The notes: generated from the sequence alone by a model not told the origin. Shown: positions 53,221 to 64,000, numbered from the stretch's first letter. The stretch: 64,000 nt of DNA from Eublepharis macularius (GCF_028583425.1 NC_072800.1:12475001-12539000), one strand, 5' to 3'. Translations and numbers: made by a program.

Positions 53221-55947
53221 ATGAGTAATAAAGAATTGGAATGGAATCTTAAAAGACTGAATCAGAAAGTGTTTGAGGGCGCTAATAAACCTGGGAAGTA
53301 CCTGGCATGGCAATTGAAGAAGAAAAGGGAAAAGAAAATAATAAATAAAATTTGTGAAGATAACAAAACGTATTTGGAGCAGACTACCATTAGTAGAGCC
53401 TTTTATAAATTCTACGCTAAGTTGTATAATAAGAAAGAAGTGAATAAAGAATCAATAGCGTCATATTTGGAGAAGACCAAACTTCCAGAAATCTCGGAAG
53501 CTTGGAGACACAAGCTGAACAGCGAAGTAACTGACGAGGAAATAAGTAAGGCAATACAATCTGCAAATCTAGGAAAGGCGCCAGGGCCAGATGGACTTAC
53601 GGCTAAATTTTATAAGGTAATGGCTAATGAACTGGCACCATTCCTAAAAGAGGTGATAAATGGAATTTTAAGGGATCAAAGGATTCCAGCTACTTGGAGT
53701 GAAGCGAACATATCATTGATCCCAAAAGAGGGCCAAGACCTGACGAATGTGAAAAATTACAGACCCATATCGCTACTTAACAATGACTATAAAATTTTTG
53801 CGAAGATACTGGCGGAGAGATTGAAGGGGTGGCTCTCGGAAGTTATAGAGGAGGAACAAGCAGGCTTTTTGCCAGACAGACAAATAAGAGACAATTTAAG
53901 GACAGTGATCAATGCTATTGAATATTATGACAAGCGTTGTGACAAAGAGGTTGGTTTCTTCTTTGTAGACGCTGAAAAAGCGTTTGACAGTTTAAACTGG
54001 GACTTTATGTTTGCCACTATGGAAAAGCTACAACTGGGAGAAAGATTCATCAGAGCAATTAAGGAAATTTACAGAGACCAGACTGCAGCAATTGTGGTGA
54101 ATGATGAATTGACTAAGAAATTGACGATAAGTAAAGGAACAAGACAAGGTTGCCCGTTGTCTCCATTATTGTTCATTTTAGTGTTGGAGATTCTGATGAT
54201 ACAAATACGTCAAGATGAGGAAATTCGTGGAATTAAAATAAAGGACTATTCATATAAGGTCAGAGCATTTGCGGATGATATAATGTTAATTGTAGAGGAC
54301 CCACTGGAGAACATGCCAAGAGTGATTGATAAGATTAAGGAGTTTGGAGATTTGGCAGGTTTTTATATCAACAAAAAGAAGTCAAAGATACTATGCAAAA
54401 ACATGATCAAGCAGAAACAACAACTATTAATGGAAACAACGGATTGTGAAGTAACAAGCAAAGTGAAATATCTGGGAGTCGAATTAACTGCAAAGAATAT
54501 AGATTTGTTCAAAAACAATTATGAAAAACTATGGACTCAGATAGAGAGAGACTTGATTAAATGGAACAGATTGAATTTGTCATGGTTGGGTAGGATTGCA
54601 GCAGTTAAGATGAATGTGTTACCAAGAGTAATGTTTTTGCTACAGACAATACCAATCATCAGAGACTCTAAACAATTTGAAAAATGGCAGAGGAAAATAT
54701 CAGATTTTGTTTGGGCAGGCAAGAAGCCTCGAGTGAAAGTGAAAGTTCTACAAGATGCAAAGGAAAGAGGCGGAATGCAACTGCCCAATCTGAGACTTTA
54801 TCATGATGCAATCTGCCTAGTTTGGTTGAAAGAATGGATGACATTAAAGAACAAGAAACTACTAGCCCTAGAGGGATATAAAAAAATATTTGGATGGCAC
54901 GCATATCTATGGCATGACAAAGCAAAGGTCAACTCGATGTTCCTGCATCATTTTGTACGGAGAAGTTTATACACAATCTGGAAGAAATACAGAATTTATT
55001 TACAAGAAGGAACTCCCTTGTGGGTGGTTCCGTATGAGGTGATAGACCCGAGAGCTGTTGATAATGAACAACAATGTTTAACATATAAAGAAATAACTAA
55101 AACTGAAGCATCTAAACGTAGAATAAAGACGCAAGAGGAACTATCACCTAATTACGACTGGTTCCAGTACAGACAGATTAGAGACTTATATAACTCGGAC
55201 TCTGTAAAGGGAGGTATACGAATAGAGAATTCGGAACTAGAGCAGACCCTTCTTAAAGAAGACAAGAAAAGAATATCCAAGGTATACCAAGTACTGTTGA
55301 AATGGTATACCGAGGATGAGACAGTTAAAATACAAATGGTGAAATGGGCTGTAAACTTTAATAAAGAAATAACAATGGAGGCATGGGAATACTTGTGGAA
55401 AACTACAATGAAGACAACGACATGTACTAATATTAAAGAGAACATTTACAAAATGATTTATCGTTGGTACATGACACCAAAGAAGATTGCGCTAGGGAAT
55501 CTGAATACTTCTAATAAATGTTGGAAATGTAAGAAGCATGAGGGCTCCCTCTATCATATGTGGTGGTCGTGTGAGGTAGCTAGGCAGTTCTGGGGGGAAG
55601 TAATAAGAGAAATGAGTGAAATTTTACAATTTCAAATAAATAAGAACCCAGAACTCCTGCTACTAAACTTGGGAATGGAGGGAATTCCAGCCCATCATAG
55701 GACGTTGATATTTTATATGATAGCAGCAGCTAGACTTTTGTATGCGCAAAAATGGAAAGTACAAGAAGTGCCAACTATTGAAGATTGGATCTACAAATTG
55801 CTGTACATGGCAGAAATGGATAAGATGACAAGAAAACTGAGAAATCTGGACTCAGGGCAGTTTAACACAGACTGGGAGAAGCTGAAACAATATCTGGAGA
55901 AGAAATGGGAGGTGGGAGGAAAACTGTGGCAGTTTGAGAACTACTGA
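53221..55947 (+). CDS. L1 ORF2, reverse transcriptase part
   Basis: A 908-residue frame contains GKAPGPDG (118-125), VDAEKAFD (249-256), GTRQGCPLSP (306-315), the catalytic FADD (350-353), and a C-terminal cysteine-histidine motif (CWKCKKHEGSLYHMWWSC, near 767-784). It is the -1 frame relative to the endonuclease part; the two were once one ORF2. The real beginning of this frame is upstream of the ATG, near 53169. No stops or losses are seen in the catalytic motifs. Confidence 0.93.
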   Translation: MSNKELEWNLKRLNQKVFEGANKPGKYLAWQLKKKREKKIINKICEDNKTYLEQTTISRAFYKFYAKLYNKKEVNKESIASYLEKTKLPEISEAWRHKLNSEVTDEEISKAIQSANLGKAPGPDGLTAKFYKVMANELAPFLKEVINGILRDQRIPATWSEANISLIPKEGQDLTNVKNYRPISLLNNDYKIFAKILAERLKGWLSEVIEEEQAGFLPDRQIRDNLRTVINAIEYYDKRCDKEVGFFFVDAEKAFDSLNWDFMFATMEKLQLGERFIRAIKEIYRDQTAAIVVNDELTKKLTISKGTRQGCPLSPLLFILVLEILMIQIRQDEEIRGIKIKDYSYKVRAFADDIMLIVEDPLENMPRVIDKIKEFGDLAGFYINKKKSKILCKNMIKQKQQLLMETTDCEVTSKVKYLGVELTAKNIDLFKNNYEKLWTQIERDLIKWNRLNLSWLGRIAAVKMNVLPRVMFLLQTIPIIRDSKQFEKWQRKISDFVWAGKKPRVKVKVLQDAKERGGMQLPNLRLYHDAICLVWLKEWMTLKNKKLLALEGYKKIFGWHAYLWHDKAKVNSMFLHHFVRRSLYTIWKKYRIYLQEGTPLWVVPYEVIDPRAVDNEQQCLTYKEITKTEASKRRIKTQEELSPNYDWFQYRQIRDLYNSDSVKGGIRIENSELEQTLLKEDKKRISKVYQVLLKWYTEDETVKIQMVKWAVNFNKEITMEAWEYLWKTTMKTTTCTNIKENIYKMIYRWYMTPKKIALGNLNTSNKCWKCKKHEGSLYHMWWSCEVARQFWGEVIREMSEILQFQINKNPELLLLNLGMEGIPAHHRTLIFYMIAAARLLYAQKWKVQEVPTIEDWIYKLLYMAEMDKMTRKLRNLDSGQFNTDWEKLKQYLEKKWEVGGKLWQFENY

Positions 55948-56624
55948 AGTATAATAAAAGTATAATAGAGGGGGGTGACTTTACCGAGGGAGGAAGAGAT
56001 AAATGTGAATTAATAAGCAGTTAACAGATTGATATATAATTAGATATATAGAGGTTAATAGATAGAATATTGACAGAAAATAATTAATGATAAGGTTTAA
56101 ATATAAGGAGTGAATAACTAACAATATTTTCTTTCTTTGATAAGATTTATATGCACCAAACTGAATGTACAGAAGAGTCAAATTGATTGACTATGTGATG
56201 TGCTATATAGAATTACCATAAAAAGATAGAATGAGGAATACATAGAAAATAAGTCAAATTGTTTGATTTAAATATAAGATTTTTATGGTTTATGATATAT
56301 AGAAATATTTGAAACTGGAAAAGGGGATAAATTGTTTATCTAAGAGGGAAACAAAGACTTACAGTTTGGGTATATAATGAGAAAAGTAGTTAAGGATGTA
56401 CTGCTTAATATAATAGAAAATGTATATATGTTTAAGATAGAGGAATTTAACAGAAGTAAGGGAAAAGGGACAAAGGGTGGGAAAGCTGTTGGAAGTCAAC
56501 AAAAGGGGGGGGAAAGGGAGGGGGTTAGGAATGAAAAATTTGGGGAAAATTGAATGTAAAGTAAAAATAATGGATTCTAACCCAATAAAAATTTTTTCAA
56601 AAAAAACAACAACATTAAACTACA

Positions 56625-57404
56625 TAGGAGTACATGCTTAAAGCAATAGATAGTACATATGGCAACACAGTGAAGTTTGTGGTTCCTAACTCTTTGAGAT
56701 CATCTCATTACAATACAACCTTCCTGTCTGTGTAAAAAGCCCTTTTGAATAATTCAGTTTTGCATCATTTGTGGAAAGCCAGGAGAGTGGGGCTCACCTG
56801 TCTTCCTCAGGCAGGCCTTTCCAAAGGACAGGGGCCACCACAGAGAATGCATGTTTACTGGTGTCAGGTCTTGCCAGGTACTTCCCCAAACACTTCATGA
56901 CATCACTCCGGTGTATGAGTTAAAGATGTTTTATTAAGGGAAAGATAAGAGTGTCAAGAAGCTGTAACAATGGAAAATTGACTGGAATGCCTAATGGTGG
57001 GAAAGTCAGATCAGTTATAGGTCAATATCTCCTCCCCCTCCCAGTAGGAAGAAGAAGAGGCAGTTAGGAGTTTGGGCGCACATTGCCTGGGAAGAGGGGA
57101 GGGGGAGAAGATGAGCTCAGTTCAGTCTCTGTAGTAACTTCAAGGTTACATTCTCAGGCTCCAGCAGGAACTTGTAACCAAAACCTTGCCTGGAAGATAA
57201 GCAGTTAACAACAGGTCTACATGACTTTGGCTCTACTCTGCATGCACACAGAGGCACTGAAGTAATACATACATCCAAAATACATATACTGCAAGAAGCA
57301 TAGCAGATATGCTGAAAGCCTATCTGACAACTGGTAGCAATTGATTTCACCCATGTGCGGGGTGGCATCTGCAGGAGACCCTGTTCCGATGAGCAAAGCT
57401 GCCA
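56625..57404 (-). mobile_element. L2-like LINE 3' UTR with an insertion
   Basis: It matches the LINE 3' sequence at 42590-43400 (AATAATTCAGTTTTGCAT and GAAAGCCAGGAG blocks). Between about 56855 and 57360 lies some 500 bp of unrelated sequence with a TTTTATTAAGGG run, perhaps a minus-strand LTR; its borders were not resolved. Confidence 0.6.
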
Positions 57405-58018
57405 TTAAGGGACATAGTAAGAGAGGAAGTCCTGTAGGTGTGCCAGATCAAGCCCATGAAAAGCCTTGTATGTGATAGGTAATACCTTGAACTGAGTATG
57501 GTAACTGATAGGTAGCCAATGGAGTGACTGCAGGATGGGAGTGATGTTCATGCTCCTGCTTGCTCTTGATAACAGCTGAGCCACAGCGTTTTGAACCAAT
57601 TGGGGTCTCCTAGTTAACTTAGACAGGAGGCCTATGTATAGTGCATTGTAATAGTCAAGTCTTGATGTTACCATAGCATGGATCCAGGTGGCCTGATCGG
57701 CCATGTTGAGGTAGGAAGCCATCTTCCAGGCTAGAGTGAGGTTGTAGAAAGCATTTTTTGCTGCTGTCTTAACTTGCTTTTTTAGTAGTAGCGTTGGATC
57801 CAGTATAACCCCTAGACTCTTAACCGAGTCTGCAAGGGTCAAACAAACTCCATTGAAAATAGGGAATATGTCTTTCAAGATCTCTGCCTTCCCAACAAGC
57901 ATCACTTCCGTCTTGTCAGGGTTCAGTTTCAGTTTGTTCTCTTTGTGCTCTAACATACAATACATATCTGATGAATAAGATAGTGGCCTGAGGAGCAACT
58001 TATATCTCCCTGTGTGTG
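57405..58018 (-). pseudogene. L2-like LINE reverse transcriptase, C-terminal part
   Basis: A minus-strand frame of about 200 codons reads NPDKTEVMLVG, then SLGVILDP, then VTSRLDYYNALYIGL and SLHWLPI. These are the conserved 3' motifs of L2-type LINE proteins. It is truncated at its upstream end near 58018, and its 3' UTR continues leftward to about 56625. Confidence 0.8.
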
Positions 58019-58044
58019 TTAAGCGACATTCTGTGTGTGTGTGT

Positions 58045-58270
58045 GTGACTCTGACCATGAAAAAGATATTAGGAAAAACTTTTTCACGGTCAGAGTAGTT
58101 CAAAGGTGGAATCAGCTGCCTATGGAGGTGGTGAGCTCCCCTTCACTGGCAGTTTTCATGAGGAGGCTGGATGAATATTTGTCAGGGATGCTTTAGGCTC
58201 ATCCTGCATTGGGCAGGGGGTTGGACTAGATGGTCTGTATGGCTCCTTCCAACTCTGTGATTCTGTGACA
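58045..58270 (+). mobile_element. CR1 LINE 3' end
   Basis: The blocks GAATCAGCTGCCTATGGAGG, GAGGCTGGATGAATATTTGTC and GGACTAGATGGTCTGTATGG with the tail TGTGATTCTGTGA are the standard CR1 3' end. Confidence 0.88.
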
Positions 58271-58311
58271 TCATGTCGCTTCTGGTTGGTGACCCTATGA
58301 ATTAATGACTA

Positions 58312-59200
58312 GGGGCATGGATCCCAAAAAGATTCGAGTTTCCCACTTTGGATTTACTCGAAGTGGGGAAAACATTTGGAAATACCAGAATTCTGAAGTG
58401 GCAAGCCACTTCAGAATTCTAGTATTTACTCGCTTCGGTATGCTCCATAAAGATTCGGAGCATACTGAAGTGAGGGGGAGCAACCCCCCACCTCCCACCC
58501 CCCTGGGGCAACCTCCCACACTCCTGGGGCAACCCCTCCACCCCTACCCACTTAACTGGCCGGCAGGGAGAGGGGGTGATCAGCTGGGCGGGGGCGGTGG
58601 CAGTGTGTGCAAGGCCAGAACAGCCTGGAGCTGGCTCCTCTGCCACCGCACCTCCTCCTCCAGACCTGCACCAGCTCGCAGGACAGCAGGGAAGGCTGGA
58701 GCCATCTCCTCCAGCATGGCGGCCATTTGAGGGGCAAGAAGGACTGTCTCCGCCGCCCTGCAACCCCGCAGGGCAGCGGGGAGGGCTGGAGCCACTGCCA
58801 CTGCCACCGGGCCGCCTTCTCCGGGCCTGCAGGGTGGCGGGGAAGGCCAGAGCCACCTCCTCCGGCCCTTTCTGCCCCTCAAATGGTCACCGTGGGAGCC
58901 ATTTGAGGGGCAGGAAGGGCTTTCTCCACCTCCTCTGCTGTCCTGCGACCCCGCGGGGCGGCAGGGAGAGCTGGAGCCGCTGCTGCCACCGACTTCGCCT
59001 CCACCTCCAGCGGCAGGGCCAAGGTAAGTGGGGCTGGGGGCTGGGGGTTGGGGAGATGTTTAAAGGGCCCTGCCACTTGCAAGTGGCAGGAAAGGGGCCC
59101 TTGAAACTTGGTCCTGAAGCTTTCCGAAATATTATGAATGCTTTGGAAAGCTTGGATTCAGGATTTCCGAATCGGGGCCAGCATGCTCAGTACTTGCAAA
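58312..59200. mobile_element. Related element with GC-rich tandem interior
   Basis: The left end AGGGGCATGGATCCCAAAAA resembles that of the element at 3090. The interior (58560-59090) is GC-rich and made of degenerate repeats around GCAGGGCGGCGGGG and AGCCACTGCC motifs. A worn counterpart of the left end (TTTCCGAATCGGGGCC) lies near 59170. Several long frames here are products of GC bias. Confidence 0.5.
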
Positions 59201-59219
59201 CTGAAGGTTGTGTCTTCCT

Positions 59220-60755
59220 TTATTGAATCAATCTGTCTCATGTTTCCTCTTTTCCTTTAACTTTTCCTAGAAAGATTTTTTCTGTCATACTCTCTGAAAG
59301 TGTTTCTCAGAATACACTTTGAGTACCATACCATATCTTTATCAATCAATTTTGCTAGACAGCTAGACAGTAAAGTCACATAAGATCATTTAACTTATTT
59401 CTCCTAAGCATGTCCATCTGGACAGATACGTAGATAGAGAATATTTACAAAGTAATTGGGGGGGGGGAGTATGGGAAGTTGTATGAACCTTTGGTTTTGT
59501 TATTAATGGTGTCAGATCCAGGCCTGTAGTTATGTTCTGCTAATAGTGCATCTAGTGGTAAAATAGACTCTGATGTTTAAATATTTAGCACATTCTATCA
59601 GGAATTATGAAGGAATCTACTTTATCTAATTAGGTTAATAATGCTAAACATGTTCTCAGACCTCACATTGAACGAAGAGAGCAAGGTTCTTTAACCCACT
59701 ATTGCTAGTTTTGTTATACAGCTATCTTAATAAAATTACAGATGGTTTTCTGATTTTTTTCTGTATTTCTGGTAATGATATCCAACTGTACAGGTATATA
59801 AATATATAATATTTATAAATTTAGATATTGCAAGTTGTATGAACATTTGCTTTTGTTAATGTATTATTAACAGTGTTTAATTAGCTCATGGGTGTGTCAA
59901 GAGTCTAACCAAGTTCCCTACCAGTATGGGCTGAAATTAGCCAGATCTTGGCTTTGCCAGTGGTAGGCCCACGCTTTAAATTATTTTCCGTCATGGGGCA
60001 ATCACCACAAAGTGGGGAAAGTATTTGAATGTAAGACATGGTGGTAGAGAAGTGTATCATCTTTCTATTTGGTCCTGGATGTGAGTACCAGTATGAAGGG
60101 GGTGGTGGTGGTAATTTATCATTCTATTCAGTATATCCAAATTATGCGTATATGTCCCTCGAAGTCTGCCTCCATGATTGTTCATAGGATCATTGGTCTT
60201 CTTTTTACTTCCCAAACTGGTTCAGTAGCTATGGTATAGCTTGCTATCATCAAGCTATTGCTTTGCTTCTCCATCTATTTTATGATAGAAAAGAGTTCTT
60301 TGTAATATGATGCATTATGTGGCCACCTTTAATGGTTGCCTGCCTGCTTTTCAGTTTTTGAGCCTCTTACATGCTTTTTAAAATTGTGTTTAAGTGAAGG
60401 TTAATCACTGATTAAAAAAAACCTCGAGATCATGTCAGTTGCATCTGGGTTCTACAAACCTTCTGCAACAGGAAGAATTTCTATAACGAGTAATGTACTT
60501 CCTGAGAAACACGGTCTTTGATTCATAAAAAATAAAATCAGGAAAGGGTCCTAATAGGCAGAATTTTGGTGAACTGCGTAATAATGAAGCATAGACTTTG
60601 GTTGCAATTATTACATATTTATAAAGTTCTTTTCTTTAAGATGTGAAGTGGCTTGAGGCTGGAGTTCTTGGGTGCTGTTTTTCACCTCCACCACCCCTTG
60701 TACAATTTACCCTGCCACTTAAGACACTATTCCTAAGACATGTTCACCCTAACAC
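59220..60755. other. INVS intron 2, unassigned stretch before exon 3
   Basis: AT-rich sequence without recognisable repeats or exons; a G-run at 59459 is the only low-complexity feature. Confidence 0.5.
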
Positions 60756-60762
60756 CTACTTA

Positions 60763-60967
60763 GGTGGTGGAAAGTGCCCTCAAGTCTTAGCTGTCTCATG
60801 ATGACCCCTGGTGGGGTTTTCATGGAAAGAGACTAACAGAAGTGGTTTGCCAGTGCCTGCCTCTGCAACCCTGGTCTTCATTGGTGGTCTCCCAAGCAGC
60901 TAAGCAAGCCTGCTTAGCTTCTGAGATCTGATGAGATCAGGCTCACCTGGGCTGTCTAGGTGAGGGC
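60763..60967 (-). mobile_element. 5S rRNA-derived SINE, minus strand
   Basis: The reverse complement begins with GAGCCTGATCTCATCAGATC and TCAGAAGCTAAGCAGGC. Flanks AACACCTACTTA and AACACCTACCTTA (60751-60762 and 60968-60980) form a duplication with one extra base. It ends about 460 bp before INVS exon 3. Confidence 0.85.
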
Positions 60968-61427
60968 AACACCTACCTTACTGTCCTTTAGGTGCCAGGC
61001 CAAAACATTTCTTTTAACACAGACTTTTAATTGAGGAGTTTAAACTCAGTTATTCTATGATCTGCTTCTAGCCTGAGAATATCGTTTTATGTATATCATT
61101 TTAGACTGCTGAATATTGTTTTATGCAGTTTGTCTGTTGTGTAAGCATCCATCTCTGCTTTTCTCTGGTGCTAGATACCTTTAATTTCCTAGTATTGACT
61201 GAGTGGTGGCTGCTAGCACCAGAAGTACATGCTCCACAGCACAGGTCCAACCCCCCCCCCCCGCCCCCCAGAAAGGAATACAAACAGAAAGAAGATTTAG
61301 GATCCAACAGTGGAACTGTATTTTTTTGTACAGTTTGTTTGTTGCTGCCTTAAGTGTATAGAAAATGTTCACATGTAATTAATCTTCTCTAAGCCCAGCA
61401 TAATTATAGACTTTTTCATTGTTATAG

Positions 61428-61594
61428 GAAACCCTGATCTGAAAGACAAAGAGGACCAGTTTGGGAGAACACCACTCATGTACTGTGTGTTGGCTGATAG
61501 ATTAGACTGTGCGGAGGCTTTGTTGAAGACGGGAATAGATGTTAATAAAGCTGATCATAGTCAGAGGACAGCTCTCCACCTTGCTGCACAAAAG
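61428..61594 (+). CDS. INVS: INVS exon 3 (first ankyrin repeats)
   Basis: This 167-nt exon encodes NPDLKDKEDQFGRTPLMYCV and then LADRLDCAEALLKTGIDVNK and ADHSQRTALHLAAQK. It contains two ankyrin signatures (GRTPLMYCV and RTALHLAAQ). It is nearly identical to inversin in mammals (mainly GNPDLKD, E for D and KTGID changes). The acceptor is ttgttatag at 61427 and the donor GTAAGT at 61595-61600. The first two bases complete a Gly codon with exon 2 and the exon ends in phase 0. Later ankyrin repeats and IQ motifs lie beyond the right edge. Confidence 0.97.
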
Positions 61595-61600
61595 GTAAGT

Positions 61601-62810
61601 AAAAGATTATCAGAGGCTGGACACCTAGACCAGATTCCGTCGAGCCTTCATCTGCTTCTCTGTATTCAAGAAGTCTTCAGGTGGACGTGCTTCTTAAACA
61701 GTAGCCATGTCACATTGCATGCCAAAACTTATTTGCAACTAAACAAACTTTTAAAAAAACCAACTTGAGCTATAGCATGAAAATGTTGTTCACAAAGTTT
61801 GAAAGTCCTGTGTTTAGAAGACATATGTATCCTAGGCAACCGTCCGTGTGAATATGGCCCACTTTCCAGTTTGAGCCCACGCCCATGCAATAACAGCCTA
61901 GTGTAAGGAAGATGCCTTCCTTCTACCTTCTTTGACTCTCTTTGGTGATAGTGAGTGTTGAAGGGCACAGGCTGCTAAAGCTGAGTGACAGCCACCCTGA
62001 ATGCTTTTCTTTGTGCCTTGCCTGTCCTAATTTGGCACACGTAAGCAAAGTATCCTCTGCCATCGTAGAGATCTTGATAAGACACCGGGGAGGATGCTGT
62101 GTCTTCAGTGCACTGAGCACAGTCCCTTTCTAATCAGCCTCTTGAGCTGTACCTGGAAGAACATTGAAATGTTTGTGTGACGTGCCCAGCAATGCACGGC
62201 TATCAGGAAACAGGTTGCACCAGCTCATGATTCCATACAGCCATTAGGGGAAGCCTCATGAGTAGTGATTTTGGCCTCTTTTGCCATCGCACAAGTGTAT
62301 AAGTAGTAAAAACACCCCTTTCAGAGGCTTTAATGTGGTTAGAATATACACACAGCTGTTGACAATGATAATATTTTTGTGCTCATATGACTGCATTCCA
62401 TTGGGATGAAACTACTGTGAATCTTGCATGTGTGCACGTATGTGTGAATTCTGTGTTGCTGCAGTAAACTTGGGGAAACATGAGTTTCATACAGTGAAAA
62501 TTAAGTAACTATGAGTTTCTGTTGTTACTGAAACGTCTCTAATAATCTTTAAAGAGCTCATTATTTCTTCTTATAATCCTATTTGGAGGTTTAATAGTTT
62601 TAAACACCATGAGCTGAAATCTAGTATTCTAAATGAAAACCTGAACACAGCTTTTGTGTGTGCATGCATGCAAATTATGGTTTATATATAGAAATCATCA
62701 TTTTTGTTTGGTTTTGGAAGACTAAGAAGGAAAGTCTAAAAACTAGTAAGCATTTTTTCTTAAATAGAAAAAAATCATAAAATGTCAGACATTTGACAAA
62801 ATGGATCCAT
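61601..62810. other. INVS intron 3, 5' part
   Basis: Intron sequence after the exon-3 donor. I see no repeat or exon here. The next ankyrin exon is not in the window. Confidence 0.55.
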
Positions 62811-62813
62811 TAA

Positions 62814-63140
62814 CAGGGCTTTTTTATGGGAAAAGAGATGGTGGAACTCACTGGGTACCATAAACGCTTGTGCTTCTGGGACCATGCTATGATGTCATTT
62901 CATCACGCAGGCCGTGGCCACCCCGGGAGTGCTCCTGTGCTCCACAGGGAGCCTGATTCAGGCCCCAGTTGGCCTGGAACGTGCCACTGCCACACGGGAG
63001 AGTACTCCCATGTCCAGCAATGGCCCGATCCTGGCCGTTTCGGGCCCAGATTGGGCTGAAATGGGCCCCAAACAGCCCACATCGGGCTGAGTCAGCCCAG
63101 AATGGGCCACTGCTGTGCAAAGGAACCCTCCTTCTCAGTG
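62814..63140. mobile_element. hAT-type element, one end only
   Basis: The left end CAGGGCTTTTTTATGGGAAA, followed by a GGTGGAACTCA motif, matches the fold-back family. The interior (about 62990-63110) instead resembles the interior of the element at 39340-39787 (repeated GGGCCCA/AAATGGG motifs). No right end or target duplication was found, so the end coordinate is approximate. Confidence 0.55.
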
Positions 63141-63184
63141 GTTTCTCGTTGATGTTAAAAAACGTGGGGGACAAGATGTGGTAG

Positions 63185-63380
63185 TACGTACATCATAGAC
63201 AGTCACCGAGCACCACACACTGAAACTTGCCTTGAAGATAAGACTGAAACCATTGCAAAACAGTCCCAGCCTTAAAAGGTGGTCCAGAAGGATACCATTA
63301 TTGATGATATCAAAAGCTGTTGAAAGGTCCAAGAGATAGTAAGCTTGAGAGGCCATAATGGTTTCGATTGTCTGTAGTGG
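63185..63380 (-). pseudogene. LINE reverse transcriptase fragment
   Basis: The minus strand reads LDLSTAFDIINNGILLDHLL, a reverse-transcriptase block (DFSTAFD...DH). It is a short, isolated fragment in INVS intron 3. Confidence 0.6.
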
Positions 63381-63384
63381 ACAG

Positions 63385-64000
63385 CCTAGTAGTACAATTG
63401 CCTTTCAAGTTAAAGAAGTCACCACTATATAAATCTTTAAAAAACAACAACAGGAAGACATCATAGAAAACACAGGAATGTGATGAGTTGCCAATGACAT
63501 TGTTTGATTTCTCCATTTAAATGGAATGAATGAATGGTGGCAGTTCTGGACTATAAATATGTAGTGTAAAAAGCGACCGCAGCTCAACTATGATAAGCTC
63601 AAGTGAAGTTTAGGTTGCTTATGCTGGAATGGGTGTTTATGCCTATGACCACATGTACAATTTCTGTAGCTGGTGGGGAAGTAGCACTTTGACTAGGTGA
63701 CGTTTTCTTAAATAATATATCTATATATACTGATTAAAGGCTGTCATTATCTGTGTTTTACTTTCAATGAAATTCTGCTTTAATCCAAGCAAGCAATTAG
63801 TTTCTTCCAGACAGTTTCCAGACGCTGATATCTGGTTAAAAGCTAACTTATCCTGGGGAATAACACAGACTGCCATAATATAGTCTGTCTAATAAAGATT
63901 AGTGAAACTGTATGCTACTCTCAAACATGAAATATTAACTTTTTTCCACAGTGGATTTTTTTAAATCTCAAGAACCATTTTTTCCAGTAGAATATTTATT
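63385..64000. other. INVS intron 3, right edge
   Basis: AT-rich sequence with no recognised feature. Confidence 0.5.

Larger units (their letters stand above)
50484..56610 (+). mobile_element. Full-length L1 retrotransposon
   Basis: It carries a 5' UTR (50484-51394), ORF1, ORF2 in two frames, a 3' UTR and an A-rich tail. A perfect 14-bp duplication AACATTAAACTACA flanks it (50470-50483 and 56611-56624), so it is complete from its first base. The 3' UTR has a purine run (about 56500-56523) and AATAAA at 56584. It lies in INVS intron 2 on the same strand as the gene. Its only evident breaks are single-base differences in A-runs, so it is young. Confidence 0.95.

Noticed and set aside
58419-59226. 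Several overlapping long frames near 58.4-59.2 kb
   Set aside because: They lie in a GC-rich tandem interior of a mobile element on both strands, so they reflect composition.
1-64000. CRISPR arrays, prokaryotic operons, phage or plasmid features
   Set aside because: No regularly spaced repeats or dense gene packing; exons, introns and vertebrate repeats explain the window.

Overview
The window is vertebrate nuclear DNA, most likely from a squamate reptile (a lizard). Evidence for this is short coding exons in long introns, one CpG island, and a repeat load typical of squamates: a Sauria-type tRNA SINE, 5S rRNA-derived SINEs, Bov-B/RTE, CR1 and L2-like LINEs, a full-length L1, DIRS-like and Penelope-like elements, and many short hAT-type transposons. 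The species cannot be fixed from the sequence. Bacterial-style features (operons, CRISPR, attachment sites) are absent.

Two genes share the window head to head. On the minus strand is the 5' part of ERP44 (thioredoxin-fold chaperone of the early secretory pathway): coding exon 1 at 29733-29783, then exons at 5258-5330, 539-578 and 149-264; the rest lies off the left edge. On the plus strand is the 5' part of INVS (inversin, NPHP2, ankyrin-repeat ciliary protein): a proposed noncoding exon 1 ending at 30250, exon 2 with the start codon at 43475-43609, and an ankyrin exon at 61428-61594; the rest lies off the right edge. All reading phases match across the proposed splice junctions. ERP44-INVS adjacency is also the known arrangement in human. 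A CpG island (about 29290-30545) is the bidirectional promoter. It carries two ZNF143/THAP11-type motifs, an ETS motif and a YY1 motif. The YY1 motif doubles as signal-peptide codons of ERP44.

Left region (1-29290) is ERP44 intron sequence with SINEs, hAT elements, a 5'-truncated L1 with a perfect 21-bp target duplication, L2-like reverse transcriptase remains, and a pair of related 0.7-kb segments of unknown origin. The centre (30455-31530) has a dense pile of SINEs, including two fold-back retroposons, just inside INVS intron 1. Further right, intron 1 holds two solo LTRs (34592-35166; 38337-39029), a rearranged Penelope-like element with inverted arms (35310-37304), and a degenerate DIRS-like element interrupted by an LTR and a hAT element (about 38090-41950). 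INVS intron 2 holds a 6.1-kb full-length L1 (50484-56610) with well-preserved ORFs broken only by single-base differences in A-runs, plus LINE and SINE fragments.

The most noteworthy observations are the promoter architecture, a predicted spliced upstream ORF of INVS, a hAT family with four verified 8-bp target duplications and about 72-bp internal hairpins, the fold-back retroposon family with 12-13 bp target duplications, and the L1 with an ATGA ORF1/ORF2 overlap and a GGGAAAA sequence exactly at its ORF2 frame change.
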